A program made the position numbers and the translations under genes. A DNA stretch of 64,000 bases, from positions 62,001 to 126,000 of the forward strand of contig CAJIZV010000002.1 in assembly GCA_905181935.1 (NCBI GenBank), given 5' to 3'. Source of the DNA: an uncultured Amylibacter sp. Its GTDB lineage: Bacteria > Pseudomonadota > Alphaproteobacteria > Rhodobacterales > Rhodobacteraceae. This document shows positions 53,154 through 61,991 of the stretch, one piece after another (the stretch's first letter is position 1; every line of letters begins with the position of its first letter). The notes under the pieces are model-generated. The model was not told where the DNA came from, ran no database searches, and saw only the letters and a list, made by a program, of their open reading frames with translations.

Positions 53154-54245
53154 ATGATATTTAATAAATTAACACGCCATTTTGCAATGGCTATTACTGC
53201 AAGTGCTGCAATTGCATTACCTGCTTCAGCTGATGTAAATATGGCTGGTAAAACGATTGAATGGACAATTCCATTTTCTGAAACTGGTGGTTCTGCAAAG
53301 TGGGCTAATTTTTTTGCGCCACTTTTATCTGAAGCTTTGCCAGGTAATCCAACTGTTGTTGTTAAGTTTATGCCAGGTGCAGGTTCGACTAAAGGTGCTA
53401 ACTGGTTTCAAGAACAACCTGCTGGTGATGGAACAGTAATGTTTGGTTCTTCTGGATCAACGCAGTTTCCATATCTGTTAGGTGATCCTCGTGTGCGTTA
53501 TGAATACAAAGACTGGAATCCAGTAATGGCAACTGGTACTGGTGGTGTTGCTTATTTAAATCCTGAGGCTGGTGCTAAATTTGATGGTACTGCAAATAAT
53601 TTAAAAGACATCACCTTTATTTATGGGAATCAAGGCGCGACGCGGTTGGATTTAGTTCCCGCATTGGCTTGGGAAATGCTTGGGATGAATGTTGAACATG
53701 TTTTAGGTATTAAAGGACGTGGTGATGGTCGAAAAATGTTCGAGAGTGGTGAAGCAACAATAGATTACCAAACGTCTTCGGGATATTTAAAAGGGTCTGC
53801 GGAACTTGTTGCCGCGGGTAAAGCTGTGCCTATGATGACTTGGGGTTCAATAGACTCGACTGGTAATATTGTACGTGACCCAACATTTCCAGATATGCCT
53901 ACATTTAAAGAAGTTTGTGATGCTACTGATGGTTGTGAAACTTCTGGCGAAGCATGGGATGCATGGAAAGCATTTTTTGTTGCAGGATTTCCATCACAAA
54001 AGTTGGCATTTTTACCAGCTGGTACACCACAAGACGTAATTGATACATTTATTAATGCGTTTGCCAAAATTAAAGCTCGATCAGATTTCGAAACTCTTTC
54101 TGCTAAGCGTTTAGGCAAATACCCAATGTATATAGGTGTTGATGCTAAAACAGCATTAGGTAATGCAACAACGGTTTCCGCTAGTGCTAAATTATACGTT
54201 ATTGATTGGTTGAAAGCAGATTTTGGTGTTGATTTGAAGAAGTAA
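53154..54245 (+). CDS. TTT transporter substrate-binding protein (TctC-like, second system)
   Basis: This 363-residue periplasmic protein has a signal peptide (residues 1-about 26, ending PASA) and the mature start KTIEWTIPFSETGGSAKWANFF, the variant TctC ligand loop. It is longer than typical TctC because of an insert near residues 230-270 (a DATDGCETSG segment with two cysteines that could form a disulfide). GGGAGG precedes the start. It heads a catabolic gene row with a fused TctAB, prpF and a dehydrogenase. Confidence 0.86.
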   Translation: MIFNKLTRHFAMAITASAAIALPASADVNMAGKTIEWTIPFSETGGSAKWANFFAPLLSEALPGNPTVVVKFMPGAGSTKGANWFQEQPAGDGTVMFGSSGSTQFPYLLGDPRVRYEYKDWNPVMATGTGGVAYLNPEAGAKFDGTANNLKDITFIYGNQGATRLDLVPALAWEMLGMNVEHVLGIKGRGDGRKMFESGEATIDYQTSSGYLKGSAELVAAGKAVPMMTWGSIDSTGNIVRDPTFPDMPTFKEVCDATDGCETSGEAWDAWKAFFVAGFPSQKLAFLPAGTPQDVIDTFINAFAKIKARSDFETLSAKRLGKYPMYIGVDAKTALGNATTVSASAKLYVIDWLKADFGVDLKK

Positions 54246-54258
54246 AATCTATTTTTTG

Positions 54259-54286
54259 AATGCCCCAGTTGCATTTCTGGGGCATT
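54259..54286 (+). terminator. Hairpin between second tctC and tctAB
   Basis: A 10-bp stem (AATGCCCCAG / CTGGGGCATT) with an 8-base loop is followed by TTTATAAG. It lies 13 bases after the tctC stop and is likely a partial terminator. Confidence 0.7.
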
Positions 54287-54313
54287 TTTATAAGTGGATG
54301 AAAGGCAACTTGT

Positions 54314-56344
54314 GTGGATATTTTTCTTGAAGCTTTACCTGCTCTTACTCAAGCTTGGGCATTAATTTTACAACCGGCTGTTTTAGGTTACTTAGTTATG
54401 GGTGTAATGATGGGGCTTTGTATAGGCGTTTTCCCAGGCCTTGGTGGAATTGCTGGATTATCTCTGTTACTACCCTTCATGTTTGGAATGGATCCTATGT
54501 TGGGTCTAGCTCTAATGATTGGTATGGTAGCAGTAGTGCCAACTTCTGATACGTTTGCTTCAGTTCTTATGGGAATTCCAGGATCTTCAGCTTCCCAAGC
54601 AACTGTACTTGATGGTTTCCCTATGGCTAAGCAGGGTAAGGCTGCGCGCGCTTTATCAGCAGCTTTTGCATCCTCATTGTTTGGTGGGCTAATAGGTGCT
54701 GCATTCTTAACAATTTTCATTCTTGTTGCACGTCCTGTTGTGTTGTTATTTAAATCGCCTGAATTACTGATGGTGTCAGTATTTGGTCTTTCTATGGTAG
54801 GTATCTTAGCTGGACGAATTGCAATTAAAGGAATCGTCGCGGCTGGAATTGGTATGTTGGTTGGGACAATTGGTGAAGGACCCTTCAACGGGGAACTGCG
54901 GATGTCTAGTTATGACTTTATCTATTTAACTGATGGCTTAAAATTAGTAATTGTAGGACTAGGTATCTTTGCTATTCCTGAAATTATTGCACTGCTACGC
55001 CATGATAAAGCAATTTCTGAAAAACAAAGTTTGGGTGGTGGTTGGATTGATGGCCTTAAAGACTGGTGGTTGAACAGATGGCTGTCTGTAAGATGCTCAC
55101 TTATAGGTGTTATTGTTGGTATAATTCCTGGTTTGGGGGGATCTGTTGTTGATTGGATTGCGTATGGACATGCTGTTCAGACAACAAGGGATAAATCCCA
55201 GTTTGGTAAAGGCGAAATTCGAGGAGTTATAGGCCCTGAAAGTTCAAATAATGCAAAAGAAGGTGGAGGGTTAGTTCCCACATTATTATTTGGTATCCCT
55301 GGTTCAGGTTCTATGGCAGTTTTCATAGGTGCATTGGCATTGCTTGGAAATGGGATTGATGTTGGTCCTTCTTTATTAGAAAATAATTTAGATTTTACCT
55401 ATTCAATTGTTTGGCTTTTAGCTCTTGCTAATGTTGTTGGCACAATTTTCTGTATAGCTATGGCCAGTACAATAGCAAAATTAACAAATATTAGATTTGC
55501 ATTACTTGCCCCATTTATATTTATGATTATTTCGTTCGCAGCGTTTCAGTCTGGCCAAAATTTAATGGACCTTGTTGCACTTTTTTCTATTGGGTTTCTA
55601 GGAATTATGATGCGACGATTTGATTGGTCGCGACCAGCGTTTTTAATTGGATTTGTTTTGTCTAACCCAGTCGAAAACTATTCAAATAATGCTAGCCAAA
55701 TTGCCGGTATAAGGTTTAGGCAAGGTTGGGATATAGGCATGGAATACTTAGCATCACCAATTGTAATAATTCTAATTATTATTACGGTTTTCTCTATTGT
55801 TTTTGGGCTACGTCAAGCAAAAAATATATTGGCTGAAGGTGATGTTGGATCTGGAAGTAAGCGTGCTCCTTTGGTTTTTTTACTAATTTTGACAGGATTT
55901 ATTTTTTATGCACTTATTAATACTGCAACAATTCCTGACTATGCTAAAACAGATAGAGTATTCCCAGTATTTGTAGCCAGTATATCATTTTTCGGTGCTT
56001 TAGTATTACTTATTCAAATGATGATTACCTCAGAAGCGCATACATTATTTGCCGATCGTGAAACTAATGGTGATGATGGAAATGCAGCTTATGCTCTTTG
56101 GCCAACATTGGGATGGTTCGCTTTTTTATTAGTCTTAACATCAATCATAGGATTCATACTTGCTCTTGGTATTTTTTTAATAAGTTTTTTGCGAATAAGA
56201 GCAAACCTTAATTGGGTGCATGCAGTACTTTATGCTTCAGCTGGTATCAGTTTTATGATGTTTATGGCTTGGACCTTAGGGCGCGATTTTCCACCTGGTC
56301 TTTTGCAGTTTTATTTCAAATATTTGCCGTGGCCTTTTTCATGA
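54314..56344 (+). CDS. TTT transporter membrane subunits TctA and TctB fused
   Basis: This 676-residue membrane protein's first about 500 residues are a full TctA (GVFPGLGGIAGLSLLLP, GIPGSSASQATVLDG and, in the second half, GIIPGLGGSVVDWIAYGHA, GPESSNNAKEGGG and FGIPGSGSMAVFIGAL). The last about 150 residues (from about 525) hold four helices of the TctB type. A single chain therefore replaces two subunits, unlike the separate genes at 24588-26586. The start is a GTG with AAAGG ten bases upstream. The stop overlaps the prpF start (ATGA). Confidence 0.88.
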   Translation: MDIFLEALPALTQAWALILQPAVLGYLVMGVMMGLCIGVFPGLGGIAGLSLLLPFMFGMDPMLGLALMIGMVAVVPTSDTFASVLMGIPGSSASQATVLDGFPMAKQGKAARALSAAFASSLFGGLIGAAFLTIFILVARPVVLLFKSPELLMVSVFGLSMVGILAGRIAIKGIVAAGIGMLVGTIGEGPFNGELRMSSYDFIYLTDGLKLVIVGLGIFAIPEIIALLRHDKAISEKQSLGGGWIDGLKDWWLNRWLSVRCSLIGVIVGIIPGLGGSVVDWIAYGHAVQTTRDKSQFGKGEIRGVIGPESSNNAKEGGGLVPTLLFGIPGSGSMAVFIGALALLGNGIDVGPSLLENNLDFTYSIVWLLALANVVGTIFCIAMASTIAKLTNIRFALLAPFIFMIISFAAFQSGQNLMDLVALFSIGFLGIMMRRFDWSRPAFLIGFVLSNPVENYSNNASQIAGIRFRQGWDIGMEYLASPIVIILIIITVFSIVFGLRQAKNILAEGDVGSGSKRAPLVFLLILTGFIFYALINTATIPDYAKTDRVFPVFVASISFFGALVLLIQMMITSEAHTLFADRETNGDDGNAAYALWPTLGWFAFLLVLTSIIGFILALGIFLISFLRIRANLNWVHAVLYASAGISFMMFMAWTLGRDFPPGLLQFYFKYLPWPFS

Positions 56345-57444
56345 AAGTTAATCTAATGACTCAAGTTGGAATTCAATATTTGTTTATGCGGGGAGGTACA
56401 TCTCGTGGCCCATATTTTAATCGTGCTGACTTACCTCAAGATTTAGAAACGCTTGAAAAAGTATTAGTTGCTGTCATTGGCTCTGGTCATCCTTTGAATA
56501 TTGATGGAATCGGTGGGGGGAATGCTGTAACAACTAAAGTTGCAATGTTATCAACATCTGATGATAATTGGGCAGATATTGATTATTTTTTTGCACAGGT
56601 CAGTGTTGAAGATGGCATTGTTGATTTCAAACCAACTTGTGGAAATATTTTATCTGCTGTGGGCGCGGCATCCCTTGAAATGGGATTGCATCCAATAAGT
56701 GAGGGTGAAACTGAAATTAAAATACGTGCTGTTAATACTGGTGCTAAAATTGTTGCCAAAGTCTCTACTCCTAATAGTGAAATTACTTATAGTGGATATA
56801 CGGAAATTGATGGCGTTCCGGGAATGGCAGCAAGAGTCGAGCTTAATTTTATGGAAGTCGCTGGATCATCCACAGGTTTATTTTTGCCTACAGGGAAACT
56901 AACAGATGAGATTAATGGAATTAATGTAACTTGTATGGATGTGGCAATGCCGATGGTGATTGCTAGGGCATCAGATTTTGGTTTAAATGGTAACGAAAGT
57001 TCTAAAGAATTAGATTTAAATCGTGATTTTTTTAAGAAAATGGAAGCAATTCGAATTAAAGCTGGTGCTTTAATGGGAATGGGGGATTGTTCTAAATCAG
57101 TAACTCCAAAATTTGGTTTATTAGCAAAGGCTTCACAGGGTGGAACTATTGCGGCTCGATATTTTATGCCCTGGACAACTCACCCAACCATGGCTGTTAC
57201 AGGTAGCCAATGTTTGGCTTCTTGTGCACTTACACCAGGGACTATTGCTCACGAGTTACTTCCTGCGCCCAAAACCTGCCCAACCGCAGTTGTTTTGGAA
57301 CATCCAATGGGTCAAATGGAGGTCGTTGTTGATTATGATTTGAATAATGAGGTTTTCTCCCATAAGTCAGCTGGCATAGTTAGGACATGTCGTAAGTTAG
57401 CTCAAGGAACAGTTTTTATTCCCAAAGATATCTGGGCTGTTTGA
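56341..57444 (+). CDS. PrpF/GalD-family isomerase
   Basis: This protein of about 367 residues is of the PrpF family, which isomerises aconitate-type or oxalomesaconate-type acids. The early QYLFMRGGTSRGPYF and GSGHPLNIDGIGGGNAVTTKVA are diagnostic, as is the FKPTCGNILSAVG segment. I take the ATG at 56341, which overlaps the preceding stop; the frame is open from 56212 but lies inside the transporter gene. An ATG at 56356 is also possible. The link to a carboxylate importer suggests that the imported acid or a derivative is its substrate. Confidence 0.87.
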   Translation: MKVNLMTQVGIQYLFMRGGTSRGPYFNRADLPQDLETLEKVLVAVIGSGHPLNIDGIGGGNAVTTKVAMLSTSDDNWADIDYFFAQVSVEDGIVDFKPTCGNILSAVGAASLEMGLHPISEGETEIKIRAVNTGAKIVAKVSTPNSEITYSGYTEIDGVPGMAARVELNFMEVAGSSTGLFLPTGKLTDEINGINVTCMDVAMPMVIARASDFGLNGNESSKELDLNRDFFKKMEAIRIKAGALMGMGDCSKSVTPKFGLLAKASQGGTIAARYFMPWTTHPTMAVTGSQCLASCALTPGTIAHELLPAPKTCPTAVVLEHPMGQMEVVVDYDLNNEVFSHKSAGIVRTCRKLAQGTVFIPKDIWAV

Positions 57445-57661
57445 TTTTTTAACCCTAGAAATATTATATATTTTAAAACATGCTTTGAACGGATTTTCAT
57501 ATGATATTTACTAATATTTGTATTGGACATGGCTTAATGTATTTTAAACATTCACATTTTTCATTTGATTGTGATATTTTTAGAATATTTACGGTTCTAG
57601 AAATTAAAATATGCAGATTTCGATCTCTGATATTGCTGCAAAAAGACTGCGTGGGTGGATT

Positions 57662-58633
57662 TTGAAACTTGCTATTTTAGACGATTGGTTTGATAATTTA
57701 CGTGGATTGCCTTGTTATAAAAAGCTGCATGAAATTGATGTAACCGTTTTTACTGACCATGTACAAGATACTGCAATTCTTTCCGATCGTTTGAAAGAAT
57801 TTGATGCGTTAGTTTTATTTCGGGAACGTACGTCTATTACCGCAGAGCTTCTTGATCAATTGCCAAATTTGAAATTGATATCACAGCGAAGTGTATATCC
57901 TCATATTGATGTTGAAGCTTGTTCTAGAAACAATGTTTTACTTTGTTCCAGCATGCATGCTGGAACGCCATCTTTTGCTGCAGCAGAACATACTTGGGGG
58001 CTTATATTAGCTTCTATGCGGCAAATACCTCAACAAATGCAAAGTTTGCAATCAGGAAATTGGCAAATGGGTGTTGGTAAGACACTCCATGGGCGCACGC
58101 TTGGTCTTTATGGGTATGGTCGAATATCTAAGGCTGTAAATAACTATGCTAAAGCGTTTGGAATGAATGTTATTTGGTGGGCGTCAGATGAAGGCCGTAA
58201 ACGAGCAGAGTTGGATGGACATATAATAAGTGCAAGTCGGGAAACTTTTTTTTCTGAAGCCGATGTGATTTCTATTCATGTTAGATTAAAGCAAAATACG
58301 CATGAAATAATTCAAGATATTGATTTCAGATTGATGGGTAAAGATGCACTGTTTGTTAATACGTCTAGAGCCAAATTAATTGTACCTGGGGCATTATTGA
58401 ATGCTTTAAATAATGGGCGACCAGGTCATGCTGCAATAGATGTTTTTGACCAAGAGCCAATAACTGATAATAAAAATGAATTAGTAAACCATCCAAATAT
58501 TATTTGTACACCCCATATTGGGTTTGTTACAGAAGATGAGTTTGAATTGCAGTTTTCAGATATTTTTGAGCAAGTTATTAAATTCAAAGAGGGTAAACCA
58601 ATTAATGTGATTAATGCTATTTTGGTTGGTTGA
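57662..58633 (+). CDS. D-isomer-specific 2-hydroxyacid dehydrogenase (NAD)
   Basis: This enzyme of about 323 residues is of the phosphoglycerate dehydrogenase family. The NAD-binding loop is LGLYGYGRISKA. The catalytic residues lie in NTSRAKLI (Arg), FDQEP (Glu) and TPHIGFVT (His). The frame is open from an ATG at 57611. I prefer the TTG at 57662, because GGGTGGA stands just upstream and the protein then begins MKLAILDDWF, the usual N-terminus of this branch. It overlaps the convergent AbrB gene by 17 bases. The substrate is a 2-hydroxy or 2-oxo acid, not known more exactly. Confidence 0.85.
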   Translation: MKLAILDDWFDNLRGLPCYKKLHEIDVTVFTDHVQDTAILSDRLKEFDALVLFRERTSITAELLDQLPNLKLISQRSVYPHIDVEACSRNNVLLCSSMHAGTPSFAAAEHTWGLILASMRQIPQQMQSLQSGNWQMGVGKTLHGRTLGLYGYGRISKAVNNYAKAFGMNVIWWASDEGRKRAELDGHIISASRETFFSEADVISIHVRLKQNTHEIIQDIDFRLMGKDALFVNTSRAKLIVPGALLNALNNGRPGHAAIDVFDQEPITDNKNELVNHPNIICTPHIGFVTEDEFELQFSDIFEQVIKFKEGKPINVINAILVG

Positions 58634-59642
58634 ATAATCGGGCAAATAACGGTGCACCAAGAATTACTATAAAAATACGAAAAATATGATGTGCAACTAC
58701 AAATGTCATATCAGCACCCACAATAAGTGTAAGAACTACTAGTTCTGCTTGACCCCCTGGAGCTAGAGCTAGGATCGCTTCACGTGGGTCAGCGAGATCA
58801 AGAAATTGAATAAATCCTACAAATACAATGGTTAATACGACTAAAATTACACAGAAACCAAGACCTGCAGTTACGTCTCGACGTATTTCGGCTGATGTAA
58901 TACCAGTGTATTTTACTCCAATAGTTATTCCAATAAAGAATTGTGCCATCCATATTGCCTCTGCAGGTGGGCGGTGATTTAAAACTCCTAGAAGACTTGC
59001 TATAGCGGCTAAAATTAAGGGCCCCAAAATTGAAGCGCCTACCATGCCAAAATATTTTGCAATTTGCCATCCTAGAAGGCCGCAAAGTATCATTATAAAT
59101 ATTTCTGAAATTGGCAAATTATTTACTAATATTCCTGGAGGGTTATTCAGATCTGCATTCCAATAGAGTTTAAGTAGAACTGGTAGAGCTATGACTATCA
59201 CAAGTACTCGTGTGGCATGTATTAATGACATTGTACGTACATTGCCGCCGGCCTCTTCTCCAAATACAAGCATATCTTGAAGTCCACCTGGCATTGCTGA
59301 ATAGTAACTTGTTGCCCAGTCGTAACCCCATAGTTTTTGAAAATATGGGATACCAATTAGCCCAATTATAAAAACCATGATGGGAATTAATAACATTGTA
59401 GCCCAGAGGTCTGATAAATTATTTAAAAAGGCCACAGTAATTGTTGCTCCTACCGCAACACCTAAAATTGTACGCATTGCATCATTTATTGGTTTAATTG
59501 CCGATAATTTCATGCCCAGTAGAGCAACAAAAAGACATGCAAATAATGGTCCAAAAAGCCATGGAAGTGGTATGTTTAAAAGTAAAGATACGCCAACTCC
59601 AACAAGTGCTATTATGTGGGTTTTGACTTGATTAAGTAGCAT
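58617..59642 (-). CDS. AbrB-family membrane protein
   Basis: This 341-residue protein has about ten helices in two repeats, each with the family's PWLFGPL and DWATSYYSAMPGGLQDMLVFGEEAG or APGGQAELVVL motif. These proteins are predicted transporters of unclear substrate, often wrongly labelled ammonia monooxygenase. Its ATG shares a base with the stop of the GntR-type gene (TAATG), so the two are co-translated. Confidence 0.84.
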   Translation of the reverse strand: MLLNQVKTHIIALVGVGVSLLLNIPLPWLFGPLFACLFVALLGMKLSAIKPINDAMRTILGVAVGATITVAFLNNLSDLWATMLLIPIMVFIIGLIGIPYFQKLWGYDWATSYYSAMPGGLQDMLVFGEEAGGNVRTMSLIHATRVLVIVIALPVLLKLYWNADLNNPPGILVNNLPISEIFIMILCGLLGWQIAKYFGMVGASILGPLILAAIASLLGVLNHRPPAEAIWMAQFFIGITIGVKYTGITSAEIRRDVTAGLGFCVILVVLTIVFVGFIQFLDLADPREAILALAPGGQAELVVLTLIVGADMTFVVAHHIFRIFIVILGAPLFARLFNQPK

Positions 59643-60271
59643 TAGTTTAAGCCAAGTAAACGGTAGTCCAGGGATGTTTCCATATGTATTGTCATGGCTC
59701 CACTTGCTTCTTGGTCATCCCCTTTTGATAAAGCATCTATAATAGCTTGATGTTGAATGAATACTGACTTTACTCGTTCTGGTGTAGTTAGGGTCGTATG
59801 CCCAAGTATTACTAAAATGGTAGATAAATTTTTATAACTATTGGCCAGATACCTGTTTCGCGCTGCATTTACGATACAAATATGGAATTGACGGTTTAAT
59901 TCTGCAACTTTGTAAGAATCTAACCTTGCTTCTAACATTTTTGTATTAAGTGTCATGAGCGTACGTGTTTCAGCTTCTGATGCATGCTTTGCTGCCATTG
60001 AAGATGCTGAAGTCTCTAGCATAATACGCATTTCATAGAGTTCAACAATCTCTTGCTGGCTAAGTGTTTTTATAACTGCGCCCACTTGAGGTTTGTGTGT
60101 CACAACACCTTCAGTTTCTAATCGTTTGATAGCTTCTCTTATTGGTGTTCTACTTAGGCCAATACGAGAAGCTAATTCTGTTTCTCTTAGGCGATCACCA
60201 GGTATTAGCTTACCTGAAGAAATTTCATCATAAATAGCTTGATAAGCTGTTTGGCCTGTTGCTGCATTCAT
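59642..60271 (-). CDS. GntR-family regulator (FadR/FCD type)
   Basis: This 209-residue regulator has an N-terminal winged helix (about 5-72; GDRLRETELASRIGLSRTPIREAIKRLETEGVV) and a C-terminal all-helical FCD ligand domain with EIVELYEMRIMLE and RQFHICIVNAARN. It is divergent from the TcuA-like gene. A palindrome at 60302-60323 in between has the GTAT-type half-site of this family. It probably represses the TcuA-like gene, and its own transcript including the AbrB gene, until a carboxylate ligand appears. Confidence 0.88.
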   Translation of the reverse strand: MNAATGQTAYQAIYDEISSGKLIPGDRLRETELASRIGLSRTPIREAIKRLETEGVVTHKPQVGAVIKTLSQQEIVELYEMRIMLETSASSMAAKHASEAETRTLMTLNTKMLEARLDSYKVAELNRQFHICIVNAARNRYLANSYKNLSTILVILGHTTLTTPERVKSVFIQHQAIIDALSKGDDQEASGAMTIHMETSLDYRLLGLN

Positions 60272-60301
60272 TTAGAAAGTCTCTTGTATTTGTTTAAAAT
60301 A

Positions 60302-60323
60302 ATTGTATACGCGTGGATACAAT
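60302..60323. promoter_or_regulatory. Candidate GntR operator
   Basis: The inverted repeat ATTGTAT (8-base spacer) ATACAAT lies 17 bases before the TcuA-like start and 30 bases from the GntR-type start. FadR-type GntR proteins bind similar palindromes, often with GTAT/ATAC arms. Confidence 0.6.
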
Positions 60324-60339
60324 ATAACAAGGTGTCAAA

Positions 60340-61824
60340 ATGGATAATGATTGTGACGTTATTATAATAGGGTCCGGAAATGCAGCTATGAGTGCTGGAA
60401 TTGCAGCGAGTGAAAAAGGTGCAAAAGTTTGGATAATTGAAAAAGCTAGTAAAGATTTGGCTGGAGGTAATACAAAGTATACCGCAGGTGCCATGCGATT
60501 TGCTTATAATAGTAGTAATGACTTACTTCCTCTGGTTGCAAACCCTGATGACCCTCGCGTAGCAATTTCTGACTTTGGTAGTTATACTAGCGAAAAATTT
60601 AAGACAGATCTTTTAGGATTTAACGACGGTAAGCCTTTGACACCAGAACAAGAAATTTTAGTTTCTAAAAGTTATGAAACTATGACTTGGCTTGCAGAGC
60701 ATGGCATCAAATATGATCCTATTTTTTCGCGACAAAGTTTTGAAAAAGATGGCAAAATAATTTTTTGGGGTGGACTCACATTAGCTGCTGAGAATGAAGG
60801 TGTTGGTCTCTTTGATATGGAATTGGCTGCATTTAAAAAACTTGGTGGTGAAATCTGGTATAATACTGGAATGTCTGAATTAATTCATGATGGAACACGT
60901 GTTGTTGGTGTCAAATGTGATGACGGTTCTACTATTTATGCCGGTGCTACGATTCTTGCATGTGGTGGGTTCGAATCTAATGAAGAGATGCGCGTTGAAT
61001 TACTGGGCCCAGAATGGAAAAATGCAAAAGTGCGGGGTACTCCCCATAATACTGGTGACGGATTGCAAGCAGCTTGGGCTTTAGGTGCTAAAAAATATGG
61101 AAGATTTGATAGTTGCCATGCAACTCCAATGGACCTCTACATGAAAAATTATGGAAATCTTAAAATTCCGCATGGAGAACGTAAAAATTATCGAAAAATT
61201 AGTTATTTCTTAGGTATTATGGTCAATGGAGATGGTGAACGGTTTGTTGATGAAGGAATGGATTTCCGGAATTATACATATGCTCAATTTGGAAAAGCTG
61301 TTTTAGAACAACCCAAACAACTTGCTTGGCAATTTTTTGACGCAAAAACTGAAAGTTTATTATATCAAGAATATCGTTTTTTTGATGCAAGCTTTAAACA
61401 AGCTAACAGTTTGGAAGAATTAGTTTTTCAATGTGATAGTTTAGACCAAGAAGCTACAATGAACACGATAACTGAATATAATTTGGCTGTGGATGATAAT
61501 ACTGCCTTCGATCCAACTATCAAAGACGGTAAGGCTACAATTGGTTTATCATTACCTAAATCAAACTGGGCACAAAAGTTAGATACACCTCCGTTTCGTG
61601 CTTATCCAGTAACTGGTGGAATTACATTTTCGTATGGTGGATTGAAAGTTTCATCAAAAGGCAAGGTTTTATTAGAAAATGATCAACCTATTGATGGGCT
61701 TTTTGCATGTGGTGAAATTGTTGGCGGTGTTTTTCTAGCGGGTTATCCTGGTGGATCAGGGTTAACATCCGGAGCGGTTTTTGGTAAAATCGCTGGCATG
61801 TCTGCTGGTGAATTATGTACCTAA
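60340..61824 (+). CDS. FAD-dependent dehydrogenase, tricarballylate dehydrogenase (TcuA)-like
   Basis: This 494-residue flavoprotein of the fumarate reductase/succinate dehydrogenase group has FAD motifs DVIIIGSGNAAMSAGIAASEKGAKVWIIEK at the start and GLFACGEIVGGVFLAGYPGGSGLTSGAVFGKIAG near the end. The ATILACGGFESN block is common in TcuA proteins, which oxidise tricarballylate to cis-aconitate. AAGG precedes the start. The TTT importer, PrpF and GntR-type genes around it fit tricarboxylate use, but 3-ketosteroid- or fumarate reductase-like relatives have the same fold. Confidence 0.78.
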   Translation: MDNDCDVIIIGSGNAAMSAGIAASEKGAKVWIIEKASKDLAGGNTKYTAGAMRFAYNSSNDLLPLVANPDDPRVAISDFGSYTSEKFKTDLLGFNDGKPLTPEQEILVSKSYETMTWLAEHGIKYDPIFSRQSFEKDGKIIFWGGLTLAAENEGVGLFDMELAAFKKLGGEIWYNTGMSELIHDGTRVVGVKCDDGSTIYAGATILACGGFESNEEMRVELLGPEWKNAKVRGTPHNTGDGLQAAWALGAKKYGRFDSCHATPMDLYMKNYGNLKIPHGERKNYRKISYFLGIMVNGDGERFVDEGMDFRNYTYAQFGKAVLEQPKQLAWQFFDAKTESLLYQEYRFFDASFKQANSLEELVFQCDSLDQEATMNTITEYNLAVDDNTAFDPTIKDGKATIGLSLPKSNWAQKLDTPPFRAYPVTGGITFSYGGLKVSSKGKVLLENDQPIDGLFACGEIVGGVFLAGYPGGSGLTSGAVFGKIAGMSAGELCT

Positions 61825-61991
61825 GACTAATTAGTACTTATTAAAATATTGTCATTTGACTGAGATTTTTTGACTAAATATTTTTATTTTATTTTTTTGT
61901 GTTAGGATAAGCATAGTTAATTAAATAAATATTTACATTAGTGTGTATGCTAGTGATAAGTCATACTGCTGCATATCTTACGGGGAATATT

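Noticed and set aside
54388..54888. Long minus-strand open frame inside the TctAB gene
   Set aside because: Its composition (Pro, Ile, Asn-rich, no fold) is that of an antisense shadow; the plus-strand TctA frame has full family motifs.
56212..56340. Longer N-terminus for the PrpF-type protein
   Set aside because: It lies wholly inside the TctAB gene in another frame; the ATGA overlap start gives the family's usual N-terminus.
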